A DNA stretch of 8,861 nt from Sphingopyxis sp. GTDB taxonomy: Bacteria > Pseudomonadota > Alphaproteobacteria > Sphingomonadales > Sphingomonadaceae. Every line of letters begins with the position of its first letter. Within the stretch, counting starts at the first letter, position 1. Below are positions 5,184-8,861 of the stretch, piece by piece. The DNA lies in assembly GCA_026125835.1 (NCBI GenBank), contig JAHCKJ010000078.1, positions 1 through 8,861 on the forward strand. Direction: 5' to 3'. The position numbers and the translations under genes are program-made. Below the pieces are notes generated by a model. The model was not told where the DNA came from and did not search any database. It was given only the letters and a program-made list of their open reading frames with translations.

Positions 5184-7337
5184 TTATTTCCCCGCCCCGA
5201 GCTGCGTCAGCACAAAGGCGAACTCCTCGGCATCCTCGCGCAGCGCGCCCCAGCGGCCCGATTTGCCGCCATGGCCCGCGCCCATGTTGGTGCGCAGTAG
5301 CAGCAGCGAATCATTGGTGCGCGTCGCGCGGAGCTTGGCGACCCATTTCGCGGGTTCCCAATAGGTGACGCGCGGGTCGTTGAGCCCCGCCGACACGAGC
5401 ATCGGCGGATAGGCCTTGGCAGTGACATTGTCATAGGGGCTGTAGCCCAGCATATAATCGAACGCCGCCTTGTCGGTGACCGGATTGCCCCATTCGGGCC
5501 ATTCGCCGGGGGTCAGCGGCAGCGTTTCGTCGATCATCGTGTTGATGACGTCGACGAAGGGCACGCCGGCGAGCACCGCGCCCCACAATTCGGGCGCCTC
5601 GTTGTAAACCACGCCCATCACCTGCCCGCCCGCCGAGCGGCCCTCGATCGAAATCTTGCCGGCGCTCGTATATTTCTTCGCGATCAGGCCCTTTGCGACG
5701 TCGATGAAATCGTTGAAGGTGTTGGTGCGCTCGGTCGTCTTGCCCGCCAGATACCAGGCGCGCCCCAAGTCGTCGCCGCCGCGGACATGCGCGATGGCAT
5801 AGATCATGCCGCGATCGACGAGGCTGAGCCGCGTCGTCGAAAAGCCCGGCGGCACACGATAGCCGTAGGAGCCATAGGCATAAAGGTGCATCGGCGCGCT
5901 GCCGTCGAGTTTGGTGCCCTTTTTATAGACGAGCGAGGCGGGGATCATCGTCTTGCCGTCGCGGCTCGGCAGATTCACCCATTCGGCTACATATTGCGAA
6001 GCGTCATAACCAGAAGGGATCTCCTGCACCTTCAGGGTTTCGAGCGTCCCGCTGGCCAGGTCATAGTCATAGACGGTGTCGGGGGTGACCATCGATTCAT
6101 AATCGAGGCGGAGCTTGTCCTGATGATATTCGGGATTGTCGCCGAGCCCCGCCACATAAGTGGCTTCGGGAAATTTGATCCGGCCGGGGGTCAGCGGCGC
6201 GTCATATTTGCGGACATCGACCTGATCGAGCCCGTCCTCGCGCGCCTCGAGCACGAAATAGTCGCGGAAGATCGACAGGCCGGTGATGTAGCTGTGGTCC
6301 GATCCGGGGATCAGCGTTTTCCATTCACCGGGTTTGTCGATGCGCGCGGTCGCGACGCGGAAATTGGGGTGTTCGTCGTTGGTGTGGATATAGAGCGTGC
6401 CTTCGCGCTCGTCGACGCTGTATTCGCGGCCCTTCTGGCGCGCCGAGACGAGCTGCATCGGCGCTTCGGGATTGTCGGCAGGGAGCAGGTAAACCTCGCT
6501 CGTCTCGTTATCGCCGGTCGCGATGACGATATAATTGTCGGCGGCGGTTTTGCCGATGCCGACGCCGAAGCCGATGTCGGCCTCCTTGTACAGCAATTTG
6601 TCCTCGCTCACCGGCGTGCCGAGCTTGTGCAGCCGGACATTGTCGGTGCGCCAATTCTCGTTCGCGAGGCCATAGAGGATGGCGTCGTTGTTCGCGGTCC
6701 ACACCAGCGACGACAAGGTGCCGGGGATCACGTCGGGCAACATTTCGCCCGTTTCGAGGTTGCGGATGCGCGCCTCGAAGCGTTCCGACCCGTTGTCGTC
6801 GAACGAATAGGCCATCAGCTTGCCGTTCGGGCTGACCGACACTTCGGCGAGGCGGAAATATTCCTTGCCCGCCGCCATGGCGACTTCGTCGAGGATCAGC
6901 GCGGCATCGCCGCCTGCCGCGGGCCTGCGATACCATTTCTTATATTCGGCGCCTTCCTCATATTCGACCCAATAGACCCAGTCGCCGTCCTTCTGCGGCA
7001 CGCTCGAATCCGCCTCCTTGATCCGGCCTTTCATTTCCTGGAACAATGTTTCGACCAGATCGGCGTGCGGCTTCATCGCCGCGTCGAAATAGGCGTTTTC
7101 AGCCTTCACATAATCGAGGATGTCGGCGTCATCGATCACCGGATAGCTTTGATCGCGCAGCCAGAAGTACGGATCGGACAGCGTTTTGCCGTGCAAGGTC
7201 ACGTCATGCGGTCGTTTATCGGCGACCGGAGCGGCGGGGGTGGTGGTCAATTCGCTAACTTTCTCTGCGGCAAAGGCGGCCGGGGACGCGACAAGCGGGG
7301 TGGTAATTGCGGCCAGAAACATCCAAATAGCGCGCAT
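5184..7337 (-). CDS. Secreted S9A peptidase, oligopeptidase B (PtrB) homologue
   Basis: A 717-residue serine peptidase of the prolyl oligopeptidase family that should cleave short peptides. Residues 1-23 are a signal peptide (LAAITTPLVASPAAFA, site AFA before AEK), so it acts in the periplasm or outside, unlike cytosolic E. coli PtrB. The N-terminal linker HDVTLHGKTLSDPYFWLRD, a seven-bladed propeller (about 95-440) and an alpha/beta hydrolase domain follow. The triad is S568 (GRSAGG), D654 (GLNDPRV) and H689 (GAGHGG); YAYGSYGY at 486-493 is the family signature near the oxyanion hole. LTPGEWPEWGNP and LGYSPYDNV place it with oligopeptidase B. The start at 7337 is chosen for the signal peptide and GGGAG eight bases upstream; the reading frame stays open far beyond it, but that part is antisense to the next gene. 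Several specificity residues differ from E. coli. Confidence 0.92.
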   Translation of the reverse strand: MRAIWMFLAAITTPLVASPAAFAAEKVSELTTTPAAPVADKRPHDVTLHGKTLSDPYFWLRDQSYPVIDDADILDYVKAENAYFDAAMKPHADLVETLFQEMKGRIKEADSSVPQKDGDWVYWVEYEEGAEYKKWYRRPAAGGDAALILDEVAMAAGKEYFRLAEVSVSPNGKLMAYSFDDNGSERFEARIRNLETGEMLPDVIPGTLSSLVWTANNDAILYGLANENWRTDNVRLHKLGTPVSEDKLLYKEADIGFGVGIGKTAADNYIVIATGDNETSEVYLLPADNPEAPMQLVSARQKGREYSVDEREGTLYIHTNDEHPNFRVATARIDKPGEWKTLIPGSDHSYITGLSIFRDYFVLEAREDGLDQVDVRKYDAPLTPGRIKFPEATYVAGLGDNPEYHQDKLRLDYESMVTPDTVYDYDLASGTLETLKVQEIPSGYDASQYVAEWVNLPSRDGKTMIPASLVYKKGTKLDGSAPMHLYAYGSYGYRVPPGFSTTRLSLVDRGMIYAIAHVRGGDDLGRAWYLAGKTTERTNTFNDFIDVAKGLIAKKYTSAGKISIEGRSAGGQVMGVVYNEAPELWGAVLAGVPFVDVINTMIDETLPLTPGEWPEWGNPVTDKAAFDYMLGYSPYDNVTAKAYPPMLVSAGLNDPRVTYWEPAKWVAKLRATRTNDSLLLLRTNMGAGHGGKSGRWGALREDAEEFAFVLTQLGAGK

Positions 7338-7406
7338 AAAGACAACTCCCGCAGCATCGCCCCAGATGGGCCGGTTCGGCGGCGATGTAGGAACAAGGAA
7401 GCCATC
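7338..7406. promoter_or_regulatory. Divergent promoter region of the two peptidase genes
   Basis: 69 bp separate the start codons of the minus-strand S9 peptidase and the plus-strand aminopeptidase P, so both promoters and any shared operator must lie here or inside the gene starts. Ribosome binding sites are clear on both sides: GGGAG for the minus gene (about 7346-7350) and AAGGAAG at 7395-7401 for the plus gene. Between them, CATCGCC (7355-7361) and GGCGATG (7381-7387) form a 7-bp inverted repeat with a 19-bp spacer, a candidate binding site for a dimeric regulator. No clear -35/-10 hexamers were identified. Confidence 0.5.
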
Positions 7407-8861
7407 ATGTCCAGCCCCGTCCCCGGCTCCATCCACGCCAAGCGCCTCGCCCGCGTCCGCGCCGAACTGAAAGCGCGCGGGCTCGATGGTTTTGTGGTGC
7501 CGATCAGCGACGAACATATGAGCGAATATGTCGGCGCCTATGCGCAGCGCATGGCGTGGCTGACGGGCTTTGGCGGATCGGCCGGGACGGCGGCGGTGCT
7601 GCCCGAAAAGGCCGCGGTGTTCGTCGACGGCCGCTATACGGTACAGGTGCGCGATCAGGTCGACGGGACGCTGTTCGACCATGTCGGGGTGCCGCAGTCG
7701 GGCGTTGCCGAATGGCTGGGGGCGCATGTCGCTGAAGGCCAGAAGGTCGGGTACGACCCCTGGCTGCACGGCATCGATTGGGCACGCGGGCTGGAAAAGG
7801 CGCTGGCGGCGAAGGGCGCAAGCCTTGTCGCGGTCGAGGCGAACCCGGTCGACGCGGCGTGGGACGACCAGCCCGCGCCGAGCGCCGCCGTTGTGACGGT
7901 GCATGACGCCGCCCTCGCGGGCCAGGGCGCGGTCGAGAAGCGCGAGATCATCGCCGACTGGCTGAAGGCGCAGGGGCTCGACACAACGGTGATGACCGCG
8001 CTCGATTCGATCGCCTGGACGTTCAACATTCGCGGCACCGACGTCAGCCACACGCCGGTCGGGCTGGCCTTTGCACTGCTCCATGCCGACGCGACCGCCG
8101 ACCTGTTCATCGCGCCCGAGAAAGTCACCGACGCGGTGCGCGCGCATCTGGGCAACAGCGTGCGGATCCACGATCGCAGCATGTTCGAGGGTGCGCTTGC
8201 GGATCTCAAGGGCAAGAAGGTTGCGGTCGATCCCGACCGCGCGGTCGCCGCCATCTTCACCGCACTCGAAGGAGCGGGTGCGGTCATCGAGCGCCACCGC
8301 GATCCGGCGGTGCTGCCCAAGGCGATCAAGAATGACGTCGAGCTGGGCGGCACGCGCGCCGCGCATGTGCGCGACGGTGTGGCGGTCGCCCGCTTTCTGA
8401 AATGGATGGAAGAGGTCGCGCCGCAGGGCTGGCTCGACGAGCTCGGAGCCGCGGCGAAGCTGCGCGAATTTCGCGAAGCGGGCGGCGGGCTGAAGGATCT
8501 GTCGTTCGACACCATCTCGGCTGCCGGCCCCAATGGCGCGCTGCCGCATTACAAGGTCGACGAGACGACGAACCGCGCGATCGAGACGGGCACGCTCTAT
8601 CTGGTCGATTCGGGCGGGCAGTACGCCGACGGCACGACCGATATCACGCGCACGATCGCGATCGGCGCGCCGACGCCCGAAATGCGCCGCCGCTTTACCC
8701 AGGTGCTCAAGGGCCATATCGCGCTCGCCACCGCGCGCTTTCCCAAGGGTACGCGCGGCAGCCAGCTCGACATTCTCGCGCGCCAATATCTGTGGGCCGA
8801 CGGGGTGGATTATGCGCATGGCACCGGGCACGGCGTCGGCACCTATCTTGCGGTCCACGAA
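7407..8861 (+). CDS. Aminopeptidase P, long form (M24B), 3' end cut by window
   Basis: Metallo-aminopeptidase that removes an N-terminal residue followed by proline. The frame is open from ATG 7407 to the last base (485 codons), with no stop because the gene continues; the long form is about 600 residues, so roughly 115 are missing. Domain order: creatinase-type N-terminal domain (about 10-140, with LTGFGGSAGT at 53-62 and FVDGRY), a second such domain (about 145-305, with SIAWTFNIRG), then the pita-bread M24 domain. Metal ligands D401 and D412 (VDSGGQYADGTTD) and H475 (HGTGHGVG) are present with the spacing of human cytosolic APP1 (11 and 63), as are the shuttle histidines H381 (ALPHY) and H484. 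The two glutamate ligands fall outside the window. AAGGAAG at 7395-7401 supports the start. No signal peptide, so cytoplasmic. Divergent from the S9 peptidase. Confidence 0.93.
   Translation, partial: MSSPVPGSIHAKRLARVRAELKARGLDGFVVPISDEHMSEYVGAYAQRMAWLTGFGGSAGTAAVLPEKAAVFVDGRYTVQVRDQVDGTLFDHVGVPQSGVAEWLGAHVAEGQKVGYDPWLHGIDWARGLEKALAAKGASLVAVEANPVDAAWDDQPAPSAAVVTVHDAALAGQGAVEKREIIADWLKAQGLDTTVMTALDSIAWTFNIRGTDVSHTPVGLAFALLHADATADLFIAPEKVTDAVRAHLGNSVRIHDRSMFEGALADLKGKKVAVDPDRAVAAIFTALEGAGAVIERHRDPAVLPKAIKNDVELGGTRAAHVRDGVAVARFLKWMEEVAPQGWLDELGAAAKLREFREAGGGLKDLSFDTISAAGPNGALPHYKVDETTNRAIETGTLYLVDSGGQYADGTTDITRTIAIGAPTPEMRRRFTQVLKGHIALATARFPKGTRGSQLDILARQYLWADGVDYAHGTGHGVGTYLAVHE

Noticed and set aside
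7655..8533. Minus-strand ORF of 292 residues opposite aminopeptidase P
   Set aside because: Ser/Arg/Ala-rich shadow frame; the plus strand carries conserved metal ligands and domain motifs.
7338..8858. Upstream extension of the S9 peptidase frame on the minus strand, making a 1224-residue ORF
   Set aside because: The extension is antisense to the aminopeptidase P gene, is low-complexity Arg/Ala/Asp sequence, and a signal peptide with a good ribosome binding site marks the true start at 7337.

Overview
The window looks like ordinary chromosomal DNA from a high-GC alphaproteobacterium, most likely a member of the Sphingomonadales (Sphingopyxis/Sphingomonas type). This is inferred from protein character, from the lptB-rpoN gene order, and from two GC-rich intergenic inverted repeats that resemble repeats I associate with that order. 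No phage, transposase, CRISPR array, rRNA or tRNA gene was seen.

Left part (1-3642, all genes on +). After a 131-bp leader with a short palindrome come lptB (ATPase of the lipopolysaccharide transport machine) and rpoN (sigma-54). The 192 bp between them hold an elaborate 127-bp folded repeat that ends 22 bp before the rpoN start. A second repeat, a near-perfect long inverted repeat, follows rpoN. Next come rpmJ (41-residue ribosomal protein L36, too short for a routine ORF scan) with a plausible promoter, and a HAD-superfamily phosphatase of the YihX type. The hpf and ptsN genes that often follow rpoN are absent here.

Right part. Two genes lie on the minus strand: a secreted serine hydrolase of the class C beta-lactamase/esterase fold (3627-5072), whose end overlaps the HAD gene tail to tail by 16 bp, and a secreted S9A peptidase of the oligopeptidase B type (5184-7337). 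Divergent from the peptidase, across a 69-bp spacer with an inverted repeat, is a long-form aminopeptidase P (7407 onward). It is open at the right window edge, so it has no stop codon here. The right part is therefore a peptidase/serine hydrolase cluster, perhaps for peptide scavenging.

I did not find a convincing wholly new system. The best leads are the architecture of the repeat before rpoN (a 29-bp arm whose complement is split by a 48-nt two-hairpin insert) and the oligopeptidase B homologue, which keeps the catalytic triad but has lost most of the acidic residues that give the enterobacterial enzyme its dibasic specificity.
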